A DNA stretch of 64,000 nucleotides from Ceriagrion tenellum (Eukaryota > Arthropoda > Insecta > Odonata > Coenagrionidae): assembly GCA_963169105.1 (NCBI GenBank), contig OY720639.1, forward strand, positions 92,578,559-92,642,558, written 5' to 3'. Of the stretch, positions 12,031-24,863 are shown piece by piece. The notes under the pieces were generated by a model, which had not been told where the DNA came from, did no database searches, and was given only the letters and a program-made list of their open reading frames with translations. The first letter of the stretch is position 1, and every line of letters begins with the position of its first letter. A program made the translations under genes and the position numbers.

Positions 12031-13440
12031 AGTGTTCTATTCTGATTCACCGTCAGTCACCTACACCTGTGCCCTGTATATATTTTTTTATGACTCTGAT
12101 GCGGAAGGATTTCGTGTGATGACGATCGCGGGAGCCTTTGCCTCCCCCCCTACCGGGCACGACACCTATCCTAAAGTGCGGCGTCCCATATTTGCCAGAA
12201 TTTATCACTTATTGAATGATTCTCATGTTTTGAGTATGGTATAGTTCAGAGGGACTCTCATCCCACTACACAACAGTGTTTTTGACGTGACAACATCACA
12301 GTCCTACGTTTCCTCTTGTTTCTAACCTTTGACCTGTCTGGCATGCGTGGTCCTAACTGGAGTAATCGTAACTGCCCCCTATAGTCGACTTCCGGGGGTC
12401 ATCATATTTTAAATTTATTCCAACCAAGGTTTTGACGACTCACATTAATTTTCAATTCGCCTTGAAAATTACAATTCTAAGTTGCATCCAGTATCGGATT
12501 AAATAAAAAGTATTGCGAAATGATTTTGGAGTTTATACTATATATATGGGGTAGAAATGTTTAGTTTCCGGGTGGCTTAAAGGAATATTTCGTTTATTTG
12601 CCAATGAGCTGATTTTTAGGCCTATAAATTTGATATTTGGCTATATAACCGTCCATCATTTTAAAGATTTAACCTACTTTTTGAGAAACATTTGTCTTTT
12701 TGAATGAATAAATATGCTATAGAGGCTCAAGTAAAATATGGCTGCTATAATAAAGTACTCTCAAGAATCACATTACGATTTAGCCAGAGTATTCTTCGCC
12801 TTAAACTCTCCATTTGTGATAAACGACTATAACTTGGTATATGATTCACATATGTCTAATGAATTTCAACGGAAACCCCTTCCTATGTGTCGCATAGTTA
12901 CATCTTACATATACTCCATTCAATCCACTAACTCCACAAAAAGCTGAGCCTGCGTCCTATTTTTGGTTAAGGGTTGAAATTGCTAGAGAGTGGGATAACT
13001 TCCTGATATCTCGCAAGTTTATCCACCCCCATCAGTAACCTGACAACTTCTTATTTTCCACAGACGGTTCACATCTTTGCACTCCATTCAATTTCGTACT
13101 CCATCCACCATGCCGGGCTGTAAAATAAAAATATCTTATTTTTGAGCATTAATATAAATCGCTAGCAGTAGCTAACGTGGATGAATAACCTCATTAAACC
13201 TTAGCTGTGATTGGCGATTGAGCTAAAAAATATTTTCATTCCCAACATTTTTTCGTTAATGAAAACTTTCTTCCGCAATGAATATTCATTTTAAGTATTT
13301 ATTTTGTGTATTGAATAACGAGGTGAGAGCATAATGTAGTAAAATCCAGTCTCCACAGTAATTGCTGTAAACTTGCAGCTCAGAGCTCAGTGGAGCCGTA
13401 TAGTGGCGAGCAATTAAACCTTATTTCAAGCAATTGTGAT
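12031..13440. other. No gene seen
   Basis: AT-rich sequence without recognised protein, RNA or repeat. Open frames at 12032-12244 and 12738-12947 have no domain and are not supported. Confidence 0.45.
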
Positions 13441-13444
13441 CCAA

Positions 13445-13618
13445 ACTACAAGTAAATACTCTCTAAGTTCTCGGTACGGTCTTAAGGTGCATAATTACAG
13501 CAAACACTTTCTATAGAGTTTTGAGAGAGTTACTACAAGTAAATACTCTCTAAGTTCTCGGTACGGTCTTAAGTTGCATTATTACAGTAAACACTTTCTA
13601 TAGAGATTTGAGCGAGTA
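13445..13618. repeat. 87-bp direct tandem duplication (2 copies)
   Basis: ACTACAAGTAAATACTC starts at 13445 and again at 13532, period 87 bp. The two copies share the CTCGGTACGGTCTTAAG block and CACTTTCTATAGAG block and differ at only a handful of positions, so the duplication is younger than most of the surrounding transposon debris. No coding potential. Confidence 0.9.
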
Positions 13619-13739
13619 TTAAGAGGTATCATAATACCTTTAATTTGCTAGAGATTAGCTATTCAAATGGAGAATATCGCGGCCCTATGCACTGCTGCAA
13701 CATCCATGAGTAGAATCCCGACCTATCGTTCTCCCGACT

Positions 13740-14375
13740 ATCCAAAAAATGACACGCTAAATGAAGAAATTACCTAAGAGAAGAGGAATTAGATCAAGTG
13801 GATTCCTTCACCTATCTCGGAAGATACATTACGTGTGACGAAAGAAACAACGAGCATCAAGCGAGAAATATCCCAAGAAAAGAAAGCGTTCGTGGTAAAA
13901 TAACGATTGCTGTGTTCAAAAAAGATTGCATTGGAAACTCAAAAGACATCATATAAAAAACATTTGTGCGGAGTGTAGCACTCTATTGATAGGATGAATG
14001 GTTCATTAGAAAAGCAGATCAGAACAGACTAGGACCCTTCAACACCTGATGCAGGAGAAGACTATCTAAAAGAAAACGGACGGGAAAAATACGAAATGAT
14101 GAAGTATACAGAAGAGCGGGAAGAGGAGAGGATGCTATGGAAAACCATTAGGAAAAGAAGAATAGTCTGCTATGGACACATCCTGAGGCACAATGGGATT
14201 GTAAAAAACATAGTTGAAGATATTAGAGGGAAAACTATGACCCAGGAATAAGTTCAGGGACGAAATAAAAAGGAAAATACTAAAAAAGAGGGACCAGGAA
14301 GTAAGAGAAATAGTGCTCGATAGGAAAGGGTGAAGAACTGAGGTAAACAAACCTTAGGATTGAACGAGGAATGAT
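13740..14375 (+). pseudogene. RTE-like LINE, C-terminal fragment with 3' end
   Basis: Starts with EELDQVDSFTYLGRYIT near 13785-13835 (pattern VxxFxYLGSxIT). It continues across shifts to KTFVRSVALY near 13950-13985 (pattern KTFVWSVALYGxETW) and RIVCYGHILRHNGIVKNIVE near 14160-14220 (pattern RxxGHxLRHNG). It ends near 14345-14375 with AGGATTGAACGAGGAATGATGAT, matching the 3' ends of the RTE-like copies at 6.6, 30.2 and 48.6 kb. Multiple stops and indels; dead copy, 5'-truncated before the RT core. Confidence 0.85.
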
Positions 14376-17300
14376 GATTACCTCCTGAAAATGCTCTCAT
14401 GTAGGCTAATTAAACCTTTTTAAGTTAAGTGCTTTCAAAATTGACGATTAGTTGAATGATTATGTGTAATGGGATACAAAAGTAAATGAAGTACCTACGT
14501 ATGTAATTTATCTATTATTTTGCCTAGATTCACCAAAACGATTAGATTATATTTACCTAAAACTATATGGATCTTTGACTCTTTTCCTGAATAAATGTTA
14601 GCGCAGTTCTGAGTCGCTCCACAGCAGAGGCTTTTAAAACATAATTGTTTGGTGGGATAATATGTAAATTATATCATCCTTCAGCTGAGCTTTTCAACAG
14701 TGACAATGATTCATCTGACATTTTCCATTGCTCATCTTACTATGGAGCATAATATTTAAATAATGCAATAAAACTCCATTCTTGCTTATAAATGCATAAG
14801 TCATTGTTTAATGGAGATAGAGTGAGGAGATGGTATTAAGGAGCAAAAGGTTGCACAAGACTGGGATTCAGGTTTTGGGATGGAAGGTTTTGGGACAAGA
14901 GGAAGGGAAAGAGAGAGAATAGAATTGCTGGATAGGATGAAGATGGGTAGATTGTATGGTGAGGTGAAAAAGGCAGTATAACACTTTCGATAAAATCTGC
15001 CTTTTACCGGTAGAAAACTTAGTAATGTAGAAGCCATTGAATAAATGGTTTAAGTAAACGAAAACAATCCTTATATACGATTTGACAGGAGGGAACATGA
15101 AAAGAAATAAACAGAAGTTATTGGGGGCTGGGTGAATGAAGGCTGAATGAATATAACTGTTTTAGAATTATTATGAGAAGGTATAAAATTAGTCTAGAAA
15201 TTCAAGGTTTTGCTGAATAGGAAACCTAATCGAGATGCTATGGAAAATACAATTTCGATTATAATATACTATAATGGAGAATTTCCTTCAATTTCAGTAG
15301 CTACTTAGTTTATTTCCGCATAAAACTATGCGTTCCTCAATCCATTTCTGCGTATAACCTCAATTTGAAGCTAAAATTATTGATAGCTGGGAGAATGCTC
15401 TTTCAGGTGTGAATAAAGCAATCAGCAGAAGTCATGAAATAGGACATAGAAGATATCACGTCATCAAGCGTTAGCCTGGCAACCGAAATAACAACCAAGT
15501 TGATTATCCCTGATCTTTCCTCACTATTGAAAAACGGAATGGCGGAACGGAAGACTTAGCAGATGCATAGCAAGAATGACTTCCTAGTATGTGAGGCACG
15601 TAACTCCTGGAACATACTATTGTTACTCAGTGCCATACATTCTACTCAATTTTACCATCGTTAATACGGATTTAGTACTATTTTAAATAAATGAAGAAAT
15701 AACGTTAGGAATGCATTTAAAGAAGGAAATGGATGCTGATTTCCAGCAAGTTATTAATGGAAAACTTTGATGGATTGCAAAACTGGAGCAAAATCCCGTA
15801 TGCTCCAAAGGTAAATCTATGTTAACAAAGATGGTGGAAAAGTTATGATCACGTTACAGCTTCAAGTATTATCCAACATTACATGCTCCCTTTCTATATG
15901 TCTCAGTATCAAAATAATTAAGTTTCACCTTTGTCCTCTGATTCCCTCTCTAGTGAGAGGCCCATCCCAAGTGAAAATGCAGAATCATGGCCTGATATTT
16001 TAGCCACAAAAAAATGAGGAAGAGCTATGCTTACCGATGTGTTTTGAAGAAGCTCACTTAAATCTTGATATGCAAACGCCTTTTGAGAGATGATGGGACT
16101 CATTGGATTTCCAACTCACTAAAAAATCTCAAACCTATTTCCTCCTAATATTCTTCTCCCCTGGGTTTTTTGCATAAATATCATCAGGTCATCTATAATT
16201 TTTACAAAAGTTCTGAACCGAACTGAACTGAAATGGGCATGATTTTCACAACTTGTTATACATATCCTGTTCTCAGTTCTGAAGGAAACTACTAGTAACT
16301 TGAAGGAACAAAATGATCTACTGCAGAGTAACTCAAGGCAAAGGTAACTTTACATTGCTTTTTTAAATAGTTCGAGCTTATTCAACGCCAAATAAATGAT
16401 TTCTGACAGATTTTACATATTATCCAACGCATTTTCTACTCATTTCCCGACAGGTGAGTTAGTTTTACTTGTTGACCGACAGAAAAGCTACCAAAGTCTC
16501 TCAAACGCACATAATTCTGGATGAAAAAGCATTTCAATTTTTGAGCAGTAAAATGCTACCAGAAAACTTGTAGAGACCAAACTTATTAAATAATATAGAT
16601 AGATGCACGAACAATTTGGTAATTTAACTGGTGCTCAAAAAAATTAAGTGGTTAAAATTAAAATTTGTGTCGGAAAATATTTTTTCTCAAGCACACTTGC
16701 TATGGTTTATTATTTTAGAATTGCAAGAGAGGAAGAGGTAAATAATTTTTCCGAGAAAATCAAAAGATTATTTCTAGTCCATTTTGTGGTTATCCATCCC
16801 GGAGGAAACAAATAACCTAATGAAGTCAAGACGATTAAGTGGTAACAATGGCATAGAAATTTATCATAAACCGTAAAATTGACTAAGTAATGGCGCAACT
16901 AAAAAAGTATGCATACATAATTAAAGCAATAAGATACCATGTCCACTACCAGGTGTGCGTCACCTCAAATTATGATTACCACAAGCCTTTCCCCGGCCTT
17001 GGCAGACTCTTTCTTTCATCCATCATTCTTATCTGATTGCTTTTGTTTCTCCAGCGCCCAACCATGACTCCGGTCATCAAGAACGATGACGCCCCAATTT
17101 AAACTGGAAGTGAAATCGCGATAAATCTTAGAAATAACAAAGTTCACTTTATAAAAAAATTACCACCTACATCAACATAATACCGTGCAAGCCACCACAA
17201 GGGTGTGTGGCATCGGGTGATTCCACGCCAGGCGAGCAACTATCACCCAAGCTGAAACCTCGCTTGCTCGTCTGGATGCCAGTCGCAGGCCAAAAGCAGT

Positions 17301-18539
17301 CAGGGTGACAATACGTGGTCAGACCATAAACATGGAGAGTGCTACGTGGACGATCATGCTAAAATGCAGTACAATATTTAAGATGTGTCTACTGATTAGT
17401 ATTATTAATGCAACTGATGAATAGTTCTACAGGGTACCAAATCATGTAGCGAGGGAATTAAAAGTTAAAATTTTATTGTTAGATAACAAATACCAGACAG
17501 TGCTGAATGGTATAAATAATAACTTTGAAGAATTAATTCCACGAGAAATTGATTCGCGTAAAAAATGGAGACTTGTGGAAAAATTGAAAGGAATATACGT
17601 TTACTTTCTTATTTTAAAGGAATGAAATTTGACTAACCAACAAGTAGCGGGTTGAAAGAGGCAATGCTACAATGTCGCCATCAATTTATGGCTTCAGCGT
17701 TTAAATTTTCTCTTCGAACGCAAATTCTATGAGATGGCTAGCGTCTAAGTATATCTTACTAAGATAGACTCCTTTGCGCTGCTTTAAGATAACCATTTAG
17801 ATGAAGAACTAAAAAGAAAAAAATTTCAACAAATTTACACCAAAGCGAGCGTTATCACTGCCTGCGCGGGTGGTCATAGGTCAGCAGCACAGGAACACCT
17901 TCGTACCAACCGGCTTTCATTAGCCTGGGGAGAGAATCTCAGGTTTGAAATTTCTGATTCACTTGCGGCACATTTGCCCAAGTGTCGAGGATTCGGTGCA
18001 AATGAATCACATGCAATAAGGCGGACAATTTTCGAGCCCAGTGTAATGGAGCGCAGCGTGCGACTACCGCCTAATTGCGCAGAGTGTCAGGAGTAGCTCA
18101 GAAACCTGGTTCGAGCGAACGAGTTCCCGGTTCATCCGGCCGTGGCATCCCGTCACCTGCGGGCGAATGCAAGCGGGACAATAAAGCGCCACTCTCCAAC
18201 AAGAGAGAGAATGGAGCGCGGAATTGCAGGAAAAGGGCATTGAATGCTGCGTTATAGGGTGAATGTGGTGCGCCGGTCATACTGAGTTCGTGACGGCAGA
18301 TTTCACGAACGCCAGCGTTTCGCATTCGTGTCGTCCAACCCTTCACCGTGTCTGCGCAGTGCTTAATGTGTTTTGTTTACCGCTCCTCGCCTCGAATGGG
18401 CAAACTCTGCTCTATCCCGAACCGACTCCATCGTCAGCACTATTCCCTAACACTTCTCTTTCTCTCCATTTCCACCCTGCTCTTCTCCGCAGCAGAGATT
18501 CCGGTATAAAAAGGACAAAGGATGAGCTGGGCAAAAGGG
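14376..18539. other. No gene seen; AT-rich with a G+C-richer end
   Basis: No recognisable protein, RNA gene or clear repeat over this stretch. Composition is AT-rich to about 17.9 kb and becomes G+C-richer with more CpG at about 17950-18480 (for example near 18110-18190). The short open frames in that part (18075-18257 plus, 18098-18346 minus) overlap on opposite strands and have no domain. Confidence 0.45.
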
Positions 18540-18775
18540 AAAGGAAATTCATGCTCCTCTCCCATCTTGTTAGGCCTCATTCACAATACGCCGCCAGCTA
18601 ATCGGGATCCTTGTGAGTGGGGATTAAAACATAACGAATCGGAGCGTGCCCAGAGAAGATTGGAAACGCATTTTAACGGTCGTTACGATAATTTTACCAC
18701 AGTCACTAACATATTACAAAATCTCAATGGGAAATTATCTAGGAATGTAGGTAGGGAATGTACAATTTGAAATAA
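18540..18775 (+). pseudogene. Jockey/CR1-like LINE, short C-terminal fragment
   Basis: Across one frame change the piece reads LLSHLVRPHSQYAAS then NRDPCEWGLKHN, then ESERAQRR, and FNGRYDNFTTVTNIL. This matches the post-RT pattern LVRPxLxYAxxVWDP, ExVQRRAARFV and GRYD of jockey/CR1-type elements (compare the independent copies at 10.8 kb and 27.2 kb). It is about 80 codons long and isolated. A hammerhead-like PLE end follows at 18912, which is unrelated in family terms. Confidence 0.75.
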
Positions 18776-18911
18776 ATATTTCAATTCAATAATGTTTTCA
18801 CATGAACTCAATCCTTTCAGGCGTAACCTTGTTGAAGCCTATTATCTCAAAATAATGACAACACTAAATACGCTTAAATACACATTCCTGGTGGTTCAGG
18901 AGGATACAGGA

Positions 18912-18953
18912 GGTACCTGAAGATGACGCAGTAGCGTTGAAACTAGTTATACC
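18912..18953 (+). ncRNA. Hammerhead ribozyme-like motif of a Penelope-like element end
   Basis: Core CUGAAGA at 18917-18923 (CUGANGA consensus), stem II ACGC/GCGT at 18926-18929 and 18934-18937 with an AGTA loop, then GAAA at 18939-18942. The following CTAGTT (43-48) has a CTAG palindrome where PLE hammerheads have a minimal helix III. GGTA (18912-18915) can pair with TACC (18950-18953) as helix I, with one unpaired position beside the core. PLE pseudo-LTRs are known to carry such motifs, often active only as dimers. No PLE protein was recognised next to it. Confidence 0.6.
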
Positions 18954-18959
18954 AATAAA

Positions 18960-20469
18960 ACAGTGGATTTATACATAGTTGGTATTGTCATTATTTACTA
19001 CATGTTTACGCAGGACAGATATAGTGGTCTATTAAAAGACCTCTCTATACTTCCCATCATTAAAATATTTTTACAATGTTATGCATCATTAATTAACTAA
19101 CTTTTGAGATCAAATTAAAGTGTATTTAGACTTTAGGTGCTTATTGGAATAATGACGTAAAAATCAACCAAAGCCATTAACGTGAACGAAAAAAACGAAA
19201 AAACACAGTGAATGTTTATCTTAACGAAAAATGTTGGAAAGTCCTTTTCTTTTGTTGTTAACCTTACAAAAGAGGCTCAATGCTGATATTTTCCTCAGCA
19301 GGAGGAAAAGTTGCTGTACCTTTTGCATTGCTGAATGACTAGGTATTCATTCCATCAATTATATCTTTACTAAGTGGTCAGGTAATGTCATAGATTTGCA
19401 ATCAGCAATTGTATCCGCAGTCATTGAAAGAGAATAAATAGTTTATTTAACAGATATTCACATAGCTGCATAAAGTATATTTTAAACTATGTTTGTAAAA
19501 CAAACATCGCTTCTTGCATGCCTGCTCTGTTCATCTGACATCAACAAACGTAATTACCTTGAGATTTATTTACAGTAAATGTAAAGAATGTTATTTCTAC
19601 ATATCTTGCGTAGTGTGTGCTTGATTTAAGGCTTCCACGGAGGTATGGAGATAACGAAGGTACTCCAGTTTTTCTTCCGCAATGATACATTTCCCTCGAT
19701 GACAGCTATGGCAGCAGTCCAACTATATTCCTTAAGTCTCGAGTAACAGTGCTGCTATTTTGTCCTCGTAGGGTACTACACTTTAGCCGGGTGCAGTTTA
19801 ATTACTTGGTATACATTTATAAGTTTAAACCCACTTTCAACCCATGGAGAGAGAGTAATAACCATCTCATCTGTCTATGCTAATTAATCATTGCTACCTT
19901 TTTCAATTTCTTCCCCAACAATCAATCCTGGGAAAGTAACCGTTCTGGTTAAACATTAATTGGCCTTCTTTGCTCTGGTGAAATTGTCGTCAAAGGGCGT
20001 AGATCAACGCGGTAGAAAACTCGGAAAACCTCTGGGGCAACCCCGCTTCCACACCGCCAGCGAAACAAGAAGCACATTTGCCTCCTGCCTGGCCGACCTG
20101 AAACATCTAGCTGTTAGCAGTTTCTTCCCCTCTCGCCCCTGCTCCACTGTGTTAACAGGTTTCACCAGTCCTCATGGTCGTCTTTCGCGGTGGTGGGTTC
20201 AATTCACGGTCCCGAAGTTTACCATTTGTTAATGCTTTTTTATCGCGTTTTTTCAACTGTTCTAGGACATTGTTCTGGCATTTTCATGAAATTGTTTAGC
20301 GTATTCTGGAATGGTCACTCTCAATATAAATCCTTGGCCCGACGAGCCAGTCTTGTATCAACATCGGAACAATAAACAACAGTGAAACTTGACGCAAGTC
20401 TCTTCAATCGATAGCTGACCTAACCAACCATAAGCTACACCTTCACCAAAGCAGTTCCAGCTTCGGTGA
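18960..20469. other. No gene seen
   Basis: AT-rich DNA with no recognised protein, RNA or repeat. The open frame at 19960-20232 has no domain and is not supported. Confidence 0.45.
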
Positions 20470-20920
20470 ATATTCACCTCCTGCCACATACCCATGAGGA
20501 GACTTTCAGGACAATATGTAGATGTATATCTCCCACCAACGCATCCACTACGGTTCTTCCTTTTATCCAATCCCTTTCGCCCGATAGAATTTCGCCGCGC
20601 GAGCTCCCCCTCCCCCCAAACCCATCATTTCTCTCCCCCCCCCCCTCCACGGTCCCTTTCCCCGCGCACACTTCACCGGCTGCGTGCTTTGTGCGAGGGC
20701 GCCCACGTAGACGATAGCCCCGAGCTGTAAAGGGAGACGACAGCTGAAATGGAGGAGGAGTAGGAGGTGATAGTGGAGGGGAAAATGTGGGGGAGAGAGA
20801 GAGATGGAAGCATGAGAGCAACACACGCAGACAGAGGCGAGAGATAATGCGGACTGTGAGAATTGGCGGTGGGCGAGGCGGCGCGGGGACGCTGAGGAAG
20901 GACGGAGAAAGAGCGGAGGG
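20470..20920. other. G+C-rich island with pyrimidine-to-purine switch
   Basis: The plus strand is C/T-rich to about 20690 (a C-run near 20635-20645) and then G/A-rich from about 20730 to 20920, with CpG at 20590-20720 and 20865-20900. Numerous overlapping open frames on both strands are P/S- or R/G-rich products of this skew. It resembles the islands at 7.9-9.0, 29.1-29.7, 36.4-36.9, 43.3-43.8 and 58.3-58.9 kb in composition. Regulatory function is possible but unproven. Confidence 0.5.
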
Positions 20921-21487
20921 TTGAGCGGTCCATTTTGGCTGCCGCGTACTCGGGATATTCGGGAGACAGAGAGAGAGAGAAAGTGATGTCAAAGGCAAAA
21001 GGGAGGAAAACGTAAGAGGAGTTACGGTTTGGGCTGCCTGCTGCGTTCCAAGACTGGTTACGTGTTTTTTCCTCCTCTAATTTTTACATTCTCCCGGGAT
21101 CGAAAAGAGACGCTTGAATCCATATCTCCATTCACCAATTTATTCATTTTTTGTTCCAGCATCCGCTCCCTTTTCTACTTTAACTGCCTCCACCGAAACA
21201 ATGGGTGTTTCGATTTTATTCGTGGGTGCGCGGCTTCGTGCGATGTCCAGATTTATCAGAGTCTTGACATATTGCAAATTCAATACCTTGGAATCGCATT
21301 TTGATCTTGGCTCCATTGTAGCATCGCTGACGTCTGGTTTATTCTAGGGCTCTACAACCCTGTAAAATATTCACAAAACATAAATTATTTATGTGAATTA
21401 GATAAGTTATAGAATAATATAATACATTCATTGTTTGTTCTCCACATCCACATAGCACTGTATTACTCAATGTCTGCTAATTTCAAA
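20921..21487. repeat. ~567-bp tandem duplication, copy 1 (uninterrupted)
   Basis: Starts TTGAGCGGTCCATTTTGGC and ends at TCAATGTCTGCTAATTTC. Copy 2 (21488-22686) repeats the same order: CTGCCGCG/CTGCCACG, CGGGATATTCGGGAGAC, GTGATGTCAAAGGCAAA, TGGGCTGCCTGCT, TTTTTACATTCTCCCG, ATTCACCAATTTAT, GGTCTGGTTTATT-like and CACTGTATTACTCAATGTC blocks. It preserves the pre-insertion state of the LINE target site. No coding potential is supported. Confidence 0.9.
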
Positions 21488-22686
21488 TTGAGCGATCCAT
21501 TTCGGCTGCCACGCTCTCGGGATATTCGGGAGACAGAGAGGGAAAGTGATGTCAAAGGCAAAGAGGAGGAAAACGTAGGAGCAGTTACGACGTGGGCTGC
21601 CTGCTCCGTTCGAAGACAGTTCATTTTTTTCCTTTAATATTTCCATTAGAAGGAAAGGCCATTGAAGCCTGCAGTGAGTATAAGTACTTAGGAGTAATAA
21701 TTGGTAAAGAGGGACCGAGTAAGAAAGAAATAACAAGAGGGTAAATCAAACAAAATTAGAAATAAATTAACTGAACAGTATAGTATGGTTAAAAGACATT
21801 CAAATGAACGCATAGTACCGAGTATATCAAACAATCATTCGAAGCATACTTCTCTACGGATCAGAAACGTGAGAAATGACCCAAAAACTAAGACAGAGAT
21901 TGGAGGCCGTAGAAATGGATTTTTTAGGAGAAGCTGCGGCATATCAAAACCAGAAAGAATTGCCAATGAAAACATATGGACAAGGATTGATATGAAATAT
22001 TCACCGAAGAAATAGAGAGTGTATGGTTGAAATGGTATGCCCACGTAAAAAGAATGGAAGATAACCGATGGCCAAAAAATACTGAACTGGCATCCACAAG
22101 GTAGGAGGAAAAGGGGACAACTACCAGAAGATTGGAGGAAACAGGTCACCCAAGATATGGGAAAGAGATAATTGAGACCCGAAGAATGGAGAAATAGAGA
22201 GGATTGGAGAACAGTAAGCGGGAGACGCCCAACAGCTATATAAAACTCGCTTATATGTATGTAATTTTTACATTCTCCCGCGATTAAATAGAGACACGCG
22301 AATCCATATTTCCATTCACCAATTTATTTATTTTTGTTCCACACTCCACTCTTTCTTCTACTTTGACTGCTTCCGCAGAAACTATGCCTGTTTTGATTTT
22401 ATTTGTGGGTGCGATATAAAGATTTAGTTATTTATTCATTTTTTTCGGGGAATCAGAGTCTTGGCTTATTGAAAATTCAATATCTTGAAATCGCATGCTG
22501 CTTCTGGGTCCGCTGTAGCATTGCTGAGGTCTGGTTTATTTTAGTGGCTGTGCAACCCGATGAAGTATTCGCAGAATATAAATTGTTGTTGAAATTTGAT
22601 ATTTTACAGAATATAATATAAGTACTTTTATTCCTAATTCTCCATATCTGCACAGCACTGTATTACTCAATGTCCGCCAATTTAAA
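21488..22686. repeat. ~567-bp tandem duplication, copy 2 (interrupted by a LINE)
   Basis: Begins TTGAGCGATCCATTTCGGC immediately after copy 1 and ends near TCAATGTCCGCCAATTT. Apart from the LINE at 21648-22261 it is collinear with copy 1 but clearly diverged by substitutions and small indels (one extra stretch near 22417-22450), so the duplication is not recent. Confidence 0.9.
21648..22261 (+). pseudogene. 5'-truncated LINE insertion with 13-bp target duplication
   Basis: A direct repeat TAATATTTCCATT (21635-21647) / TAATTTTTACATT (22262-22274) flanks the piece, and copy 1 of the duplication shows the single, empty site. The insert reads EACSEYKYLGVIIGKEG at the start (pattern YxYLGxxI), then across shifts NGFFRRSCGISKPERI and NENIW near 21915-21990. 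A degraded WLKWYAHVKRM-like block lies near 22020-22060, then GRRKRG near 22095-22125. It ends in ATATGTATG. This is the C-terminal third of a LINE protein of unassigned clade; stops and shifts are present. Confidence 0.85.
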
Positions 22687-22689
22687 AAC

Positions 22690-24387
22690 GGAGATTATGT
22701 CTTCCAGTAGAGTATCCTACTCCCTTTGCTGTGTTTCGCAAAATCCGTGAAATAGTTGCATAAAATATTAATAGCATACCTTACTGTTTGTTTAAGGATT
22801 GGCTCGGAAAAATAACATCAGCAGGTGCAACCTGATCATTAAGATAGAAAAATCATAAGAAGCACTGTCTGAAAGATTTTAATGTATTGCATGAATATAC
22901 TTAGTAGAATTATAATAAACGTCCACAAGAATGAATATTTTACGCAGTATAAAATAATATAAAATAATTTTATAAGAAACGAGTAAACGGGTGCTTGCAA
23001 TTTGCAAGCAGGGGGAGGGAAGTGTTATATGATGAAACTCTTTAAATAAAGAAAAAGAACAATGAATGCTCTCAAGTCTGCAGGCTAAATGCAAGCAAAG
23101 AAAAGTATAATTCTCTAAAATGAAACACGCGCCCCATCAGGTATGGATATCAGACAGTTCTAGTTCAAACTTATATTATATGTCATCCGGTTATTAACGA
23201 CTTTTCAAAATACTATAATCAGTATACCGAAACGAACGTGGAACCACTGGAAGATCATCATAACCTCATTTGACGGCATATAAGACGCTCTTCTACGTTA
23301 GATATTTCATTTCAGTACAGCATACTGAATAAAAGCTCACATGAAGGATTTTACTATATAAATTCGATCGGAATCGAGATTTTTCATATATTAATTTTCA
23401 TATTCAATTTTTATCATCCAATCTTCTACATGGACAGCATGCTTTATTAATGAAAACTATAATATCGTGAAGATTGGTTGGTTGAAATTGGTCATTGGCT
23501 ACGGTAGAGGCCAGGAAAAAGTTGAAGAAATTATGCCAAGTACTTAGCAGTGTGAAAAATGGTACAAAGAGGACTAAATAACATGCACTTAGGATACCTA
23601 ACTCATATATTTATAGATATGGAATGACATAACTCGAAGTCTAATCGATTGTTTTAACTTTTGCGATTTAACACAATATCGACACACAAATCTAACCATC
23701 CCCTGAAACTGGCCCGCCTCGCTGAGTTCCAAACCTCGAATCGACACTCAACACACAAAAAATATCAGTTTTACGGTAGGTAGAAAAGAATTGATTGCAC
23801 AAATAAGATTTTTCAAACATTCAACCCCATATTTGTGAAATAATTAATCTTGTAGCTCAATTTTTTCATATTTTAATGAACGAAAGAAAAAAGGTCCACA
23901 CTAAAATTTTTCATTTTTCCCATATAAACCCATGTAAAGCTATCGATTGCAATAAATCGAAGCCTATTCAACTTTTTTTAACATTTTCGATTTTTTCCCA
24001 ACTTGACACATGATTCCAACTCTACCCTGAAAATTTCATCCACCTAGCTCGTTTAGAAATGCCCAGGTGTTTTGATGAGTCAGTCAGTCAGTCATTTTCG
24101 TAGCTTTATATATATTAGTGCTAATTCCGGCTCCATTTTTTTCTTTCAAACGGAAATAAATAATAATCTCCTGTTGGCAATAATGCAGTCTCTACAAATT
24201 AACCATTAATAGAATTTTTAAAAATAGGTGAGCTTTTCTTATAATCCAATGTTTGATTCGCATTCAACATAAACGTCTAATATTGATGCTTGAAGGCGTA
24301 ATTTGTGGAGTACAGTCACAGACATGACGAAAATATATCTTATTATATTCCACACTTTAAATGTTTTGGCCTTGAAATGTTTAAACC
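22690..24387. other. No gene seen; candidate old repeat at about 23590-24120
   Basis: No protein or RNA gene recognised. The part from about 23590 to 24120 ends with CACCTAGCTCGTTTAG, a (CAGT)4-like tract (24081-24097) and TTTATATATATTAG. That ending resembles the 3' ends of short interspersed or RTE-type repeats in arthropods; the assignment is only by style. Confidence 0.35.
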
Positions 24388-24765
24388 TTGAACAAATTAT
24401 TATTCAACTTGAAAGACGAAGTCACACTGAAGAACAAGAATGAAGTATATAGGTTAAAGTGCACCACTCCCAATCGTACTTCCCAATATATTAGTCAAAG
24501 TGATCGAGCCATCAATATTAGGGCTCGAGAGCTTTCATCATCCTTTGCTAAACATTTAATCGAGGAGGACCACGAAAGTGAGTTTTTGCCTAAAGTGCTA
24601 CATATTGAGAGAAAAGGGGACAAATTGGACTCCTTTGAACAATTTGAAATCGTGAATGCTGCTACCAGGAAAAATGTCGAACTTACCAATGAACGTGTTT
24701 TTTCCTTTCTCCATCTATTATCTGTGCCATCCCACTCCCAAACCCCTCCCATTGACCGAATCTGA
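24388..24765 (+). pseudogene. Penelope-like element, GIY-YIG endonuclease fragment
   Basis: A 125-codon open stretch contains EVYRLKCTTPN, then TSQYISQSDRAINIRARE, AKHLIEEDHE and LDSFEQFEIV. This follows the PLE C-terminal GIY-YIG endonuclease pattern (GVYxxxC, xYIGxTxRxxxxRxxEH, AxHxxxxxH, ExxEI). The first motif is EVY instead of GIY and the second YIS instead of YIG, so the catalytic tyrosines are present but motif glycines are lost. RT is absent. The decayed hammerhead-like end at 24864-24895 lies ~100 bp downstream in the expected position, supporting one PLE 3' half from about 24.39 to 24.96 kb. Confidence 0.75.
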
Positions 24766-24863
24766 CCGTGACGCACGTCTCTGACGTCAATTAACAACCT
24801 TTACTTCTCCCCCGCCCCGCTCTTCTCTATATATTGACTCGCTTGAGCTTAAAATGCAACTCG

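Noticed and set aside
20474..20998. 174-codon open frame (minus) over the 20.5-20.9 kb island
   Set aside because: P/S/L-rich by composition, overlaps other equally open frames, runs into the tandem duplication; no domain.
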